Source: Sulfitobacter sp. S223 | GTDB lineage: Bacteria; Pseudomonadota; Alphaproteobacteria; Rhodobacterales; Rhodobacteraceae | DNA length: 64,000 nucleotides | Assembly: GCF_025143825.1 (NCBI RefSeq) | Contig: NZ_CP083560.1 | Location: forward strand, 806,001 to 870,000 | Direction: 5' to 3' | Part shown: positions 1 to 8,877 of the stretch, in pieces | Layout of the letters: each line of letters begins with the position of its first letter | How positions within the stretch are numbered: position 1 is the stretch's first letter | The notes under the pieces: model-generated | Told to the model about the DNA's origin: nothing | What the model saw: only the letters and a program-made list of their open reading frames with translations | Database searches by the model: none | Translations under genes and position numbers: made by a program

Positions 1-662
1 CGGACGTCATCGTTGCGCTAGGGGGCGATGGTTTCATGTTGCAAACACTGCATGAAACCCAGTCCTTGCCTGCGCCAGTTTATGGCATGAATCGTGGAAC
101 TATCGGGTTTCTGATGAATACCTACGCCGAAAATGATCTGCGTGAACGGTTGGCTGCGGCAGAAGAGGCCGAGATCAATCCGCTGTCGATGACGGCCACG
201 CATATGGATGGCACGATATCGAACGCCCTTGCCCTCAACGAGGTCGCGCTGCTGCGTCAGGGTCCGCAAGCGGCCAAGTTGCAGATCACCGTCGACGGTC
301 GTCTGCGGATGCAGGCTTTGGTCTGTGACGGTGCGCTTTTGGCGACGCCTGCCGGATCGACGGCCTATAACTATTCCGCACATGGCCCGATCCTGCCTAT
401 CGGAGCGGATGTATTGGCGCTGACTGCTGTGGCGGCCTTCCGGCCGCGTCGTTGGCGCGGGGCGCTTCTGCCCAAGACCGCGCTTGTGCGCTTCGACGTT
501 CTGGAACCTGAAAAACGTCCCGTTATGGCGGACGCGGATGGCACCAGCTATCGGGACGTCGCGCGGGTGGAAATCCGGTCAGAACCGAGCATTATCCACA
601 AGATTTTGTTCGATCCGGGCCATGGTCTGGAAGAGCGGCTGATCTCGGAACAGTTCACCTGA
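1..662 (+). CDS. nadK: NAD kinase, C-terminal part (cut by window edge)
   Basis: Phosphorylates NAD to NADP in the cytoplasm. The reading frame is open from base 3, and the true start lies outside the window. The 219 visible residues hold the diagnostic GGDG nucleotide motif at about residues 7-10, the NRGTIGFL block, the LNEVAL (NE) motif and [15 protein letters not shown], all conserved in NadK. Family members are about 250-260 residues, so roughly 35 residues are missing at the N-terminus. The stop is TGA at 660-662. No terminator is evident immediately after it. Confidence 0.95.
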   Translation, partial: DVIVALGGDGFMLQTLHETQSLPAPVYGMNRGTIGFLMNTYAENDLRERLAAAEEAEINPLSMTATHMDGTISNALALNEVALLRQGPQAAKLQITVDGRLRMQALVCDGALLATPAGSTAYNYSAHGPILPIGADVLALTAVAAFRPRRWRGALLPKTALVRFDVLEPEKRPVMADADGTSYRDVARVEIRSEPSIIHKILFDPGHGLEERLISEQFT

Positions 663-770
663 ATTTCTGGAGAACCGGACGGCTGATATAAGGCGCTTAC
701 GCTCTCCAACGTAGACGGCCGCCCCAGAAGCGTTGTCCTCTGGTAGCGCCGGATTTCTTTTTGTTTCAGC

Positions 771-796
771 GGAACGAACCCTTTGTCATCGCGTTA
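771..796 (+). promoter_or_regulatory. Candidate ECF (EcfG-like) stress promoter
   Basis: GGAAC at 771-775 and CGTTA at 792-796 are separated by exactly 16 bases. This matches the GGAAC-N16/17-CGTT promoter of the alphaproteobacterial general stress response (EcfG family). It lies about 73 bases upstream of the csbD-like start, a sensible leader length. The match is seen in the sequence; the identity of the sigma factor is inferred. Confidence 0.6.
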
Positions 797-868
797 TTTC
801 AATGAAGAGGCCGAAGCACGCAATGATGTGCGCTGGGCCGAGTTAAAGAAATCAAAAGGAGATCAGCG

Positions 869-1069
869 ATGAATTGGGATACAATCAAAGGTAACTGGAC
901 TCAGATGACCGGCAAGATCAAAGAAGAGTGGGGCGATCTCACAGATGACGAGATCACCGAAGCTGAAGGCGACCGGGATCAACTGATCGGTAAAATTCAG
1001 GCGAAGTACGGTATCGCCAAAGAAGAAGCCGAAAAGCAGGTGGATACATTCGCATCCAAGGTCAGCTAG
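869..1069 (+). CDS. CsbD family stress protein
   Basis: A 66-residue soluble, acidic protein starting MNWDTIKGNWTQMTGKIKEE, which is the classic CsbD-like opening (MNWDxxxGxWxQxxGKxKExWG). Members of this family are small bacterial general stress proteins of unknown biochemical role. A strong ribosome site (AAAAGGAGA) precedes the ATG. The gene is monocistronic: a GGAAC-N16-CGTTA promoter lies upstream and a strong hairpin terminator follows at 1094-1119. This isolation and the promoter both fit stress induction. Confidence 0.9.
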   Translation: MNWDTIKGNWTQMTGKIKEEWGDLTDDEITEAEGDRDQLIGKIQAKYGIAKEEAEKQVDTFASKVS

Positions 1070-1093
1070 GACCAGTACACTTACAAAAGAAGA

Positions 1094-1119
1094 CGGCCCC
1101 AATTTGGGGCCGTTTTTTT
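1094..1119 (+). terminator. Rho-independent terminator after csbD
   Basis: Perfect stem CGGCCCC/GGGGCCG (1094-1100 with 1106-1112), five-base loop, then seven T. It ends the csbD transcript. On the other strand it follows prpE and may also act there, though the T-run on that side is interrupted. Confidence 0.85.
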
Positions 1120-1151
1120 GTGCGCGTTGAGCGAAATGCTGAAATGCGCCT

Positions 1152-3044
1152 TTAGGCTTTTGCAAAGCCGATGGTTTGAAGCGCTTCCTTGATCTCGTCC
1201 AGAATGGCGGGATCATCGATGGTCGCCGGAAGCTTGAAGTCTTCCCCGTCAGCAATTTTAACCATCGTCGCGCGCAATATTTTACCTGAACGGGTCTTGG
1301 GCAGCCGGTCCACGACCAATGCCAATTTGAAAGCGGCCACCGGACCAATCTGGTCACGAATGCGCTTTACGCATTCTGCAGTAATCTCTGCGTGATCGCG
1401 ATTCACACCTTTGGTTAAGCAGACAAAACCCATAGGTGCCTGACCTTTCAGGGCGTCACTTACACCGATCACCGCACACTCGGCCACATCAGGGTGTCCG
1501 GCAAGGACCTCCTCCATTGCGCCCGTCGACAGGCGGTGACCCGCGACATTGATGACGTCATCAGTGCGCGCCATGATGTAGAGGTAACCGTCCTCGTCGA
1601 TCATACCAGCATCGCCCGTCTCATAATAACCTGGATAAGTTGTCAGGTAGCTTTTACGAAAGCGGTCTTCGGCGTTCCAGAGGGTGGGAAGAGTGCCTGG
1701 GGGCAGGGGGAGTTTGATGGCAATCGCCCCAAGTTCACCCGCGGGTAGCTGATGACCTGCTTCGTCCAGAATTTGCACGTTATATCCTGGCATTGGCACA
1801 GTGGGAGAACCGATTTTGACGGGTAGAGCATCAAGTCCGGCAGGATTGCCGGCAATGGTAAAGCCGGTTTCGGTTTGCCACCAATGGTCATAAACTGGCT
1901 TGCCCAGCACTTTTTGAGCCCAGATAATGGTGTCTGGATCGGCTCTCTCACCAGCCAGATATAGCGCCCTCAGACAGGACAGGTCGTATTTCGCAACCTC
2001 TAGCCCTTCTGGGTCCTCGCGTTTGACGGCACGGATCGCGGTAGGGGCGGTAAAAAAACTCCGCACATTGTGTTCGGAAATGACACGCCAGAAAGTGCCG
2101 GCATCGGGGGTGCCGACCGGCTTGCCCTCGAACACAACGGTGGTGTTGCCGTGAACCAGCGGCCCGTAAGTAATATAGCTGTGGCCCACGACCCAGCCCA
2201 CATCGGACGCCGCCCAGAACACATCACCGGGGTCAACATTATAGATGTTCTTCATCGTCCAGTTTAGGGCCACCAAATGGCCCGCAGTATGGCGCACTAC
2301 GCCCTTCGGCGCGCCTGTTGTGCCAGACGTGTAGAGAATATAGGCGGGGTGGTTGCCTTCGACAGGGACGCATTCCGCAGGGGTGCCAAGAGCAATCGCT
2401 GCGTTCCATTCATAATCGCGGCCCTCAATCAGGTCACAAACCTCCTGTTCGCGCTGCAGGATAATGCAGGCGTCAGGCTTGTGATCGGCCAGTTCGATCG
2501 CGCCGTCTAGCAGGGGCTTGTAATGCACGATGCGGTTTGGCTCCAGACCGCAAGATGCAGCGATGATCGCTTTTGGGGTGCAATCGTCAATTCGGACAGC
2601 CAGCTCATTTGCCGCAAAGCCGCCAAAGACGACAGAATGCACGGCACCGATGCGGGCACAAGCCAGCATCGCTTCAAGCGCTTCTGGAACCATTGGCATA
2701 TAAATAATAACGCGGTCACCCTTTGTGACACCTTGGGCCACCAGCGCACCGGCAAGCGCTGCAACGCGGGTTTGCAACTGAGCGAAGGTGATGGTCTCTT
2801 TGGTGTTTGTGATCGGGCTGTCATAGATGATTGCGGCCTGATCTGCGCGACCGTTCTCAACATGGCGGTCTACGGCGTTGTAACAGCCGTTCACCTTGGC
2901 GTCGGCGAACCATTCATAAAGGTCATTCCCTTTTTCGAATAGCGCGCGTGTGGGGGCTTCGATCCAGTCGATTGCCTGTGCTTGCTCCAGCCAGAATGCT
3001 TCCGGATTGTCGGCTGCTGCTTTGTAAACCTCGGCGTATCCCAT
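1152..3044 (-). CDS. prpE: Propionyl-CoA synthetase (propionate-CoA ligase)
   Basis: Activates propionate to propionyl-CoA through an acyl-adenylate. The 630-residue protein has the ACS N-terminal region, the adenylate P-loop YTSGTTGAPKG at about 238-248, the hinge and A8 region (ARTDDVINVAGHRLSTGA) and the C-terminal PKTRSGK with the catalytic lysine near 588. This lysine is the usual target of reversible acetylation in this family. An upstream in-frame start at 3179 exists, but MGYAEVYK at 3044 has a good AGGGAGG site and is the conserved PrpE opening. No prpBCD genes are nearby, so propionyl-CoA probably goes through the carboxylase/methylmalonyl route encoded elsewhere. A 14-base palindrome lies about 90 bases upstream. 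Confidence 0.93.
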   Translation of the reverse strand: MGYAEVYKAAADNPEAFWLEQAQAIDWIEAPTRALFEKGNDLYEWFADAKVNGCYNAVDRHVENGRADQAAIIYDSPITNTKETITFAQLQTRVAALAGALVAQGVTKGDRVIIYMPMVPEALEAMLACARIGAVHSVVFGGFAANELAVRIDDCTPKAIIAASCGLEPNRIVHYKPLLDGAIELADHKPDACIILQREQEVCDLIEGRDYEWNAAIALGTPAECVPVEGNHPAYILYTSGTTGAPKGVVRHTAGHLVALNWTMKNIYNVDPGDVFWAASDVGWVVGHSYITYGPLVHGNTTVVFEGKPVGTPDAGTFWRVISEHNVRSFFTAPTAIRAVKREDPEGLEVAKYDLSCLRALYLAGERADPDTIIWAQKVLGKPVYDHWWQTETGFTIAGNPAGLDALPVKIGSPTVPMPGYNVQILDEAGHQLPAGELGAIAIKLPLPPGTLPTLWNAEDRFRKSYLTTYPGYYETGDAGMIDEDGYLYIMARTDDVINVAGHRLSTGAMEEVLAGHPDVAECAVIGVSDALKGQAPMGFVCLTKGVNRDHAEITAECVKRIRDQIGPVAAFKLALVVDRLPKTRSGKILRATMVKIADGEDFKLPATIDDPAILDEIKEALQTIGFAKA

Positions 3045-3131
3045 CGCGTATCCCTCCCTGATGAATGTCGAATTGTTAGGCGCAGGCGGGTAGTGGCGGC
3101 AAGCGTAATACGCAAAATAGGCGGGGTTTAA

Positions 3132-3145
3132 GTAAATTAATTTAC
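3132..3145. promoter_or_regulatory. Perfect 14-base palindrome upstream of prpE
   Basis: GTAAATTAATTTAC reads the same on both strands. It sits 88-101 bases upstream of the prpE ATG in a locally AT-rich stretch, where a repressor or activator dimer could act. No regulator gene is adjacent, so the binding protein is unknown. Confidence 0.45.
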
Positions 3146-3234
3146 ACCACCTTCCTGCAAATGATCCGGGTAGATCCATTTTTGTGTCTGTCGGATTTGA
3201 ATGTCATTGTCGAAAATGGATGAGATTTCCCGCG

Positions 3235-3249
3235 GCAAATTTGCTTTGC
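3235..3249. promoter_or_regulatory. GCAAATTTGC-TTTGC boxes
   Basis: A perfect 10-base palindrome GCAAATTTGC (3235-3244) runs directly into another TTTGC (3245-3249). TTTGC/GCAAA repeats resemble sites described for the short-chain acyl-CoA regulator PccR/ScfR in Rhodobacteraceae, recalled from general knowledge. The position, about 190 bases from prpE and 55 from the small gene at 3304, leaves the target open. Confidence 0.3.
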
Positions 3250-3303
3250 TGAGTTCAGGTGTAGGCATAATGCCTTCATCCAACCTCAAGAAGGTCAAAA
3301 CCG

Positions 3304-3426
3304 ATGGGCGACAAGCGCGCTAACAAAGACAAACAAGCCAAACGCCGCGTAAAAGAAGTGGCCAAAGCCCAGACAGCCGCTGTCAAAGCGGCAAGCCTGA
3401 CGGCATTGGTGGAGCGCAAGAAGTGA
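3304..3426 (+). CDS. Small basic hypothetical protein (40 aa)
   Basis: ATG at 3304 is preceded by AGAAGG, and the frame closes with TGA at 3424-3426. The 40 residues are almost all Lys, Arg, Ala, Val and Gln (begins MGDKRANKDKQAKRRVKEV, ends LVERKK), with no cysteine or tryptophan. It is predicted to form one highly charged helix. A strong terminator starts seven bases after the stop, which supports a real, short, monocistronic gene. A nucleic-acid or ribosome-associated role is plausible from the charge only; I do not recognise the family. Confidence 0.6.
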   Translation: MGDKRANKDKQAKRRVKEVAKAQTAAVKAASLTALVERKK

Positions 3427-3433
3427 ACGGGTT

Positions 3434-3459
3434 GGCGGGGGCAAAACCCCCGCCTTTTT
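3434..3459 (+). terminator. Terminator after the 40-aa gene
   Basis: Perfect eight-base stem GGCGGGGG/CCCCCGCC with a CAAAA loop, followed by TTTTT. It separates this small gene from the convergent maeB, whose stop is at 3464. Confidence 0.85.
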
Positions 3460-3463
3460 CTAT

Positions 3464-5737
3464 TTAGCCGTACTCGGCAACTGGCGTACCTGCGATGGCT
3501 GCCATGTTCAGCAATCCACGTGCCGTGATTGAGGGGGAGACCACATGCGCGCGATTGCCCATGCCCATCAGGATCGGCCCGACTTCCAGGCCGCCCCCCT
3601 TCATTTTCAGGATGTTACGCACACCGGACGCCGCGTCGGCATGGGCAAAGACCAACACGTTGGCGGGACCCTGCATGCGATTATCCGGGAACAGGCGCGC
3701 CCGCAGTTCCGGATCAAGGGCCGTGTCGATGTTCATCTCACCCTCGTAGCAGAAGTCATGGTTGCCTTCGTCCAAAATGCGGATTGCACGACGCAAACGG
3801 CTGCCGGAGCCTTCGCCCTGATTGCCGAACTGGCTTTGTGAGCACATCGCGATGTTCGGGGTCAGACCAAAGCGGCGCACATGCCGTGCCGCACCAATCG
3901 CAATTTCTGCAAGCTGTTCAGGCGTCGGGTGCTGATGGACCTGTGTGTCCGCGATAAACAGCGGACCATCCTCAAGGATCATCAGCGATAGGGAACCATG
4001 CGCGCGCCGACCGTCGCGACCCAGCACCTGATCAATATAGTTCAGATGCCAGCGGGTTTCCCCGAAGGTCCCGCAGATCAGGCTATCCGCTTCTTCGCGG
4101 TGTACCATTACCGCGCCAATGGCCGTCGTGTTGGTGCGCATAATTGCGCGGGCAATATCGGGCGACACTCCGCGCCGCGCGAGCAGATTGTGGTAGGTCT
4201 CCCAATAGTCGCGGTAGCGCGGGTCATTCTCGGGGTTAACAACGTCCACATCCCTGCCGATGTTGAGATCAAGGCCCGCACGTTCCATCCGCCGCTCGAT
4301 CACTTCGGGGCGACCGATCAGGATCGGGCGCTCGGTTGTCTCTTCCAGCATCGCTTGGGCGCAGCGCAGGACACGCTCGTCCTCGCCTTCGGCAAAGACA
4401 ATGCGGCGTGGAGATGTGCGCGCAGCCTGAAATACAGGGCGCATCAGCAACGCAGATTTGAAGACCGACCCGTCAAGATTGGCTTTGTAGGCGTCCAGAT
4501 CTGCAATGGGGCGAGTGGCGACGCCTGTCTCCATCGCGGCGCGCGCTACGGCAGATGACACGATACCGATCAGACGTGGATCAAAGGGCTTGGGGATCAG
4601 ATAATCCGCCCCGAACGAAAGCTTCTCGCCCTGATAGGCGGCAGCGGCTTCGGCCGAGGTGGTGGCGCGCGCCAGCGCCGCGATGCCTTCGATGCAAGCG
4701 ATCTTCATTTCGTCATTGATGGTTGTCGCGCCGACATCCAACGCGCCGCGGAAGATGAACGGAAAGCACAAGACGTTGTTCACCTGATTGGGAAAGTCCG
4801 AGCGACCCGTCGCGATAATCGCATTGGGAGAGACCGCGCGTGCGGCATCCGGCATTATTTCAGGGTTCGGGTTGGCAAGGGCGAAAATGATCGGGGCGTC
4901 AGCCATGCGTCCAACCATTTCCGGTGACAGTACATTCGGGCCGGATAGTCCGAGGAACATATCCGCGCCGTCGATCACATCATCCAGCGTGCGCAGATCG
5001 CTTTTCTGCGCGTATTCGGATTTGATCGGGTTCATATCTTCGGTGCGGCCTTCATAAACCAGCCCGTGAATGTCGCACAGCCAGACATTCTCGCGCTTCA
5101 CGCCGAGTTTCAGAAGCATGTTCAGGCAGGCGATTCCCGCTGCGCCACCGCCTGTCGAGACGATCTTGATGTCTTCGAATTTCTTGCCAGCCACAAACAA
5201 CGCGTTGGTCGCCGCAGCGCCTACGACGATAGCGGTCCCGTGTTGGTCGTCATGAAAGACTGGAATGTTCATGCGCTCATTGCAGATACGTTCAACAGTA
5301 AAGCAATCGGGGGCTTTGATGTCTTCAAGGTTGATCGCACCGAACGACGGTTCAAGGGCGCAAACGATATCGGCCAGCTTTTCAGGGTCTGACTGGTTTA
5401 CCTCGATGTCAAAGCAATCAATGCCCGCGAATTTTTTGAACAGGACCGCCTTACCCTCCATCACCGGCTTCGATGCCAAGGCGCCAATATTGCCCAATCC
5501 CAACACTGCGGTGCCGTTCGTGACAACCGCCACCAGATTCGCACGGCTGGTATAAAGTGCGGCAGTGGACGGGTCTTTCTCGATTTCAATGCAGGCTTCA
5601 GCCACGCCGGGGCTGTAGGCGCGGGCCAGATCACGCCCGTTCGCCAGTGGTTTGGTCGCGCGAACCTCTAGTTTGCCGGGCTTGGGAAACGCGTGATAGT
5701 CAAGGGCGGCCTGACGGGTTGAGCTGTTGTCGGACAT
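3464..5737 (-). CDS. maeB: NADP-dependent malic enzyme with phosphotransacetylase-like domain
   Basis: Decarboxylates malate to pyruvate with NADP reduction, linking the TCA cycle to pyruvate and NADPH supply. At 757 residues it has the two-part MaeB build: a malic enzyme domain (about 1-430, with SPGVAEACIEIEKDP near 42, FHDDQHGTAIV near 161 and the NADP site STGGGAAGIACL near 194) and a C-terminal phosphotransacetylase-like domain (about 430-757). In other MaeB proteins this C-terminal part is regulatory and senses acetyl-CoA rather than making acetyl phosphate. The ATG has a GAGGT site. An inverted repeat lies 24-41 bases upstream and probably controls the gene. Confidence 0.95.
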   Translation of the reverse strand: MSDNSSTRQAALDYHAFPKPGKLEVRATKPLANGRDLARAYSPGVAEACIEIEKDPSTAALYTSRANLVAVVTNGTAVLGLGNIGALASKPVMEGKAVLFKKFAGIDCFDIEVNQSDPEKLADIVCALEPSFGAINLEDIKAPDCFTVERICNERMNIPVFHDDQHGTAIVVGAAATNALFVAGKKFEDIKIVSTGGGAAGIACLNMLLKLGVKRENVWLCDIHGLVYEGRTEDMNPIKSEYAQKSDLRTLDDVIDGADMFLGLSGPNVLSPEMVGRMADAPIIFALANPNPEIMPDAARAVSPNAIIATGRSDFPNQVNNVLCFPFIFRGALDVGATTINDEMKIACIEGIAALARATTSAEAAAAYQGEKLSFGADYLIPKPFDPRLIGIVSSAVARAAMETGVATRPIADLDAYKANLDGSVFKSALLMRPVFQAARTSPRRIVFAEGEDERVLRCAQAMLEETTERPILIGRPEVIERRMERAGLDLNIGRDVDVVNPENDPRYRDYWETYHNLLARRGVSPDIARAIMRTNTTAIGAVMVHREEADSLICGTFGETRWHLNYIDQVLGRDGRRAHGSLSLMILEDGPLFIADTQVHQHPTPEQLAEIAIGAARHVRRFGLTPNIAMCSQSQFGNQGEGSGSRLRRAIRILDEGNHDFCYEGEMNIDTALDPELRARLFPDNRMQGPANVLVFAHADAASGVRNILKMKGGGLEVGPILMGMGNRAHVVSPSITARGLLNMAAIAGTPVAEYG

Positions 5738-5760
5738 GTGGCGGACCTCATTTCTGGATT

Positions 5761-5778
5761 TAGTTTAGCACTAAACTA
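5761..5778. promoter_or_regulatory. Inverted repeat operator in the maeB promoter region
   Basis: TAGTTTAG-CA-CTAAACTA is a perfect inverted repeat with eight-base arms and a two-base spacer. It lies 24-41 bases upstream of the maeB start. The core TTAG..CTAA half-sites resemble MarR/SlyA-type operators. The symmetry is seen directly; the regulator family is inferred. Confidence 0.55.
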
Positions 5779-5964
5779 TTTTGCAGAAAGCACCAGCGGG
5801 GATTTCACGGCTGGCTGCGGGCTATCTGTTGGAAAGCAGCGATAATGTGCGCATATCGTTCAAAAAATGATCTTCTCAAAGCGGGGAAGAAAACTGTGCG
5901 AAAAACCGTCGCTTCTCAGGGCGGGCGGCGCTAGGGTGGACTGCCAAAGACCAAGGAGATGACA

Positions 5965-6357
5965 ATGACAGACTTGCGGCAGGCCGCGGTTGCGGTGCGG
6001 GAAAAAGCATATGCGCCCTATTCAAATTTCAAGGTAGGCGCAGCGCTGCGGGGCGCATCCGGCACGATTTACAGCGGCTGCAATGTTGAGAACGTGGCCT
6101 ATCCCGAAGGCACCTGCGCCGAAGCGGGGGCAATTGCCGCGATGATTGCTGCGGGCGAAACATCGTTTACCGAAGCTTATGTTGTTGCTGGGTCTCCGTT
6201 GCCAGTGACGCCCTGCGGGGGCTGCCGCCAGAAACTGGCTGAATTTGGCGCAGGCGATGTGGTGGTGACCATGTCAACGGTCGAGGGCGTGGAGCAGGCG
6301 ATGAGTATTTCTGATCTGCTGCCCGGTGCTTTTGATCCCTCGTTTCTGGGGCGCTGA
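5965..6357 (+). CDS. cdd: Cytidine deaminase
   Basis: Hydrolytically deaminates cytidine and deoxycytidine to uridine and deoxyuridine. It is a 130-residue homotetrameric-type enzyme with the Zn and catalytic motif CAE (C51, E53) and the second zinc pair in PCGGC (C84, C87). An ATG at 5959 also exists, but the AAGGAG site (5953-5958) abuts it; the ATG at 5965 has a normal six-base spacing, so I chose it. The stop TGA directly abuts the deoA ATG at 6358. First gene of the cdd-deoA-deoB-upp salvage operon. Confidence 0.95.
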   Translation: MTDLRQAAVAVREKAYAPYSNFKVGAALRGASGTIYSGCNVENVAYPEGTCAEAGAIAAMIAAGETSFTEAYVVAGSPLPVTPCGGCRQKLAEFGAGDVVVTMSTVEGVEQAMSISDLLPGAFDPSFLGR

Positions 6358-7662
6358 ATGGACGCGCGCGGTATATTGGCCAAGCTACGCCATGATGAAC
6401 CACTCGCAGCTGACGAGCTGACGTGGATTGCGGCAGGGCTCGCGGACGGGCGGCTGAGCGATGCGCAGGCCGGTGCCTTCGCCATGGGCGTCTGCCGGAA
6501 CGGGCTAGACGAAGTCGGACGTGTGGCACTGACGCGGGCGATGTGTGCCTCGGGGCATGTTTTGACGTGGGATTTGGACAAGCCGGTACTTGATAAACAT
6601 TCCACCGGGGGGGTGGGCGACTGCGTGAGCCTTGTGCTCGCGCCCGCATTGGCGGCGTGTGGTGCATATGTGCCGATGATTTCCGGACGTGGTTTGGGCC
6701 ATACGGGCGGGACTTTGGACAAACTTGAGGCGATCCCCGGTGTTGGCGTGATGCTGGACGAAGCGCGGCTGCGCGCGGTTGTGGCACAGGTTGGCTGCGC
6801 TATTGTCGGGGCCACAGGTGACATCGCACCGGCAGACAAGCGGCTTTACGCTGTGCGCGATGTGACCGCTACGGTGGACAGTCTAGATCTGATTACCGCC
6901 TCGATTCTCAGTAAGAAACTGGCGGCAGGGCTGGAAGGGCTGGTGCTGGACGTCAAAGTGGGCTCCGGCGCGTTTATGAAAGATATTGGTGCTGCGCGCG
7001 ACTTGGCGCAGGCGCTGGTTGGCACGGCCAATGCGGCAGGCTGCCCGACACGCGCTTTGATCAGCGACATGAGCCAACCGTTGGTGCCAAGCCTTGGCAA
7101 CGCGTTGGAGGTGGCTGAAGTGATGCGCGTTCTGGGCGGCGAGTCTGAAGGCCCCATGGCAAAGCTGTCCGCGGCTCTTGGCGGTGTGTTGCTTGCGGGC
7201 GCCGGACTGGCAAAAGACGCCGATGACGGCGCTGCGAAGATCATGGCCGCAATTGCAGATGGCCGCGCCGCTGAGCGGTTCGGTGCAATGATCGCCGCTC
7301 TTGGCGGTCCCGTTCATTTCGTTGAAAGCTGGCGTCGTTTCCTGCCAGAGGCGACGGTCATGCGCGAAGTCACAGCGCCCGAAGGCGGCATTGTGCAGTC
7401 TATTGACGGAGAAGCATTAGGCCTTGCCGTCGTCGCGCTGGGCGGTGGACGTGTGGTGGAAAGTGATCCAGTTGATCCTGCGGTCGGGCTTTCGGATGTC
7501 ATTCGCTTGGGCACGCGGGTTGAAAAGGGGCAGGCGCTGGCGGTTGTTCACGCAAGCCGACCAATGCAGGCTGATCGCGCGGTGGCTGCTGTACGTGCGG
7601 CAATCACATTGGGTGATGCCGCCACAAGCACGCCTGAATTGATTGTAGAACGGATAGGTTGA
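6358..7662 (+). CDS. deoA: Thymidine phosphorylase
   Basis: Cleaves thymidine or deoxyuridine with phosphate to base plus 2-deoxyribose 1-phosphate. It is 434 residues, the usual size, with KHSTGGVGD at about 80-88 (phosphate and substrate binding) and the family signature SGRGLGHTGGTLDKLE at about 109-124. Translation starts directly after the cdd stop, and the stop overlaps the deoB start (TGATG), so translation is coupled. It feeds deoxyribose 1-phosphate to DeoB and the released uracil to Upp. Confidence 0.96.
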   Translation: MDARGILAKLRHDEPLAADELTWIAAGLADGRLSDAQAGAFAMGVCRNGLDEVGRVALTRAMCASGHVLTWDLDKPVLDKHSTGGVGDCVSLVLAPALAACGAYVPMISGRGLGHTGGTLDKLEAIPGVGVMLDEARLRAVVAQVGCAIVGATGDIAPADKRLYAVRDVTATVDSLDLITASILSKKLAAGLEGLVLDVKVGSGAFMKDIGAARDLAQALVGTANAAGCPTRALISDMSQPLVPSLGNALEVAEVMRVLGGESEGPMAKLSAALGGVLLAGAGLAKDADDGAAKIMAAIADGRAAERFGAMIAALGGPVHFVESWRRFLPEATVMREVTAPEGGIVQSIDGEALGLAVVALGGGRVVESDPVDPAVGLSDVIRLGTRVEKGQALAVVHASRPMQADRAVAAVRAAITLGDAATSTPELIVERIG

Positions 7663-8855
7663 TGGCGACACGTGCATTCTTGGTGGTCATGGATTCGGTT
7701 GGCATTGGCGGGGCGCCTGATGCGGATACATTCTTTAACGGAGATGTGCCGGATACTGGCGCCAATACGCTGGGCCATATCGCACAGGCCTGCGCCAAGG
7801 GGCTTGCCGAAGAAGGGCGCAGCGGTCCGCTTCATCTGCCTCACTTGGCGGCCTTGGGCATTGGTCCGGCAATCAAGGCTGCCAGCGGTCTAGATATCCC
7901 GACATTTGACGTACCCCTGACGGGAACGTGGGGTGCTGCGACCGAAGTCTCACGCGGAAAAGATACGCCATCAGGTCATTGGGAGCTGGCGGGGCTGCCC
8001 GTTCCTTGGGCCTGGCATTATTTCGAACGTGTCGAAAATTCCTTTGACGCAGATCTGATCGCCAAGGTCTGTGCGGCTGCGGACACTGACGGAATTCTGG
8101 GAAATTGCCACGCCCCCGGCACTGCGATCATTGAGGCACTGGGCGCCGAGCATATGCGCACGGGGCACCCGATCTGCTATACGTCGGCAGACAGTGTCTT
8201 CCAGATTGCGGCGCACGAAGAAACCTTTGGGTTGGACCGCCTGTTGAAGCTGTGCGCGGATATCGCCCCCATGCTGCATGAGATGCGGGTAGGCCGCGTG
8301 ATTGCCCGCCCCTTTGTCGGGGATGTCGCTACGGGCTTTACCCGCACACCGAACAGGCGCGATTTTGCGATCATGCCGCCGCGTCCGGTGCTAAGTAACT
8401 GGGTGCAGGATGCAGGAAGGACCTGCTTTGCCGTGGGTAAGATCGGCGACATCTTTTCAATGCAGGGCTTTGATGAGGTGCGCAAAGGCCCTGACGCAAA
8501 ACTGATGGAGCATTTGGGCGATCTCGTACGTGATGCGCCAGATGGCAGCCTGACCTTTGCCAATTTTGTTGAGTTCGATAGCCTCTATGGCCACCGCCGC
8601 GACGTGTCTGGTTACGCCCGCGCGTTGGAGTGGTTTGACAAGGAAATCGGCACATTGATCGCGCAGCTGCGCGAAGGTGATATAATGGTGCTGACTGCCG
8701 ATCACGGCAATGATCCGACATGGATCGGCACTGACCATACGAGAGAGCGGGTGCCGGTTCTAGTGGCCGGTGCCGGAGCGGGTTCACTGGGTCAGATCGG
8801 ATTTGTGGATGTAGCGGCTTTTGTTGCGGCGCATCTGGGGGTAGACGTGCCCTGA
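7662..8855 (+). CDS. deoB: Phosphopentomutase
   Basis: Interconverts (deoxy)ribose 1-phosphate and 5-phosphate. It is 397 residues of the alkaline phosphatase superfamily: metal ligand D11 in [10 protein letters not shown], the phosphorylated threonine near 102 in KDTPSGHWE, and the C-terminal metal site [10 protein letters not shown]. The start codon ATG at 7662 shares its A with the deoA stop; a TTG one codon upstream is not needed. It is followed by a 22-base gap with an AAGGAG site for upp. Confidence 0.96.
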   Translation: MATRAFLVVMDSVGIGGAPDADTFFNGDVPDTGANTLGHIAQACAKGLAEEGRSGPLHLPHLAALGIGPAIKAASGLDIPTFDVPLTGTWGAATEVSRGKDTPSGHWELAGLPVPWAWHYFERVENSFDADLIAKVCAAADTDGILGNCHAPGTAIIEALGAEHMRTGHPICYTSADSVFQIAAHEETFGLDRLLKLCADIAPMLHEMRVGRVIARPFVGDVATGFTRTPNRRDFAIMPPRPVLSNWVQDAGRTCFAVGKIGDIFSMQGFDEVRKGPDAKLMEHLGDLVRDAPDGSLTFANFVEFDSLYGHRRDVSGYARALEWFDKEIGTLIAQLREGDIMVLTADHGNDPTWIGTDHTRERVPVLVAGAGAGSLGQIGFVDVAAFVAAHLGVDVP

Positions 8856-8877
8856 GCCGGACAGCAAGGAGACCAAA

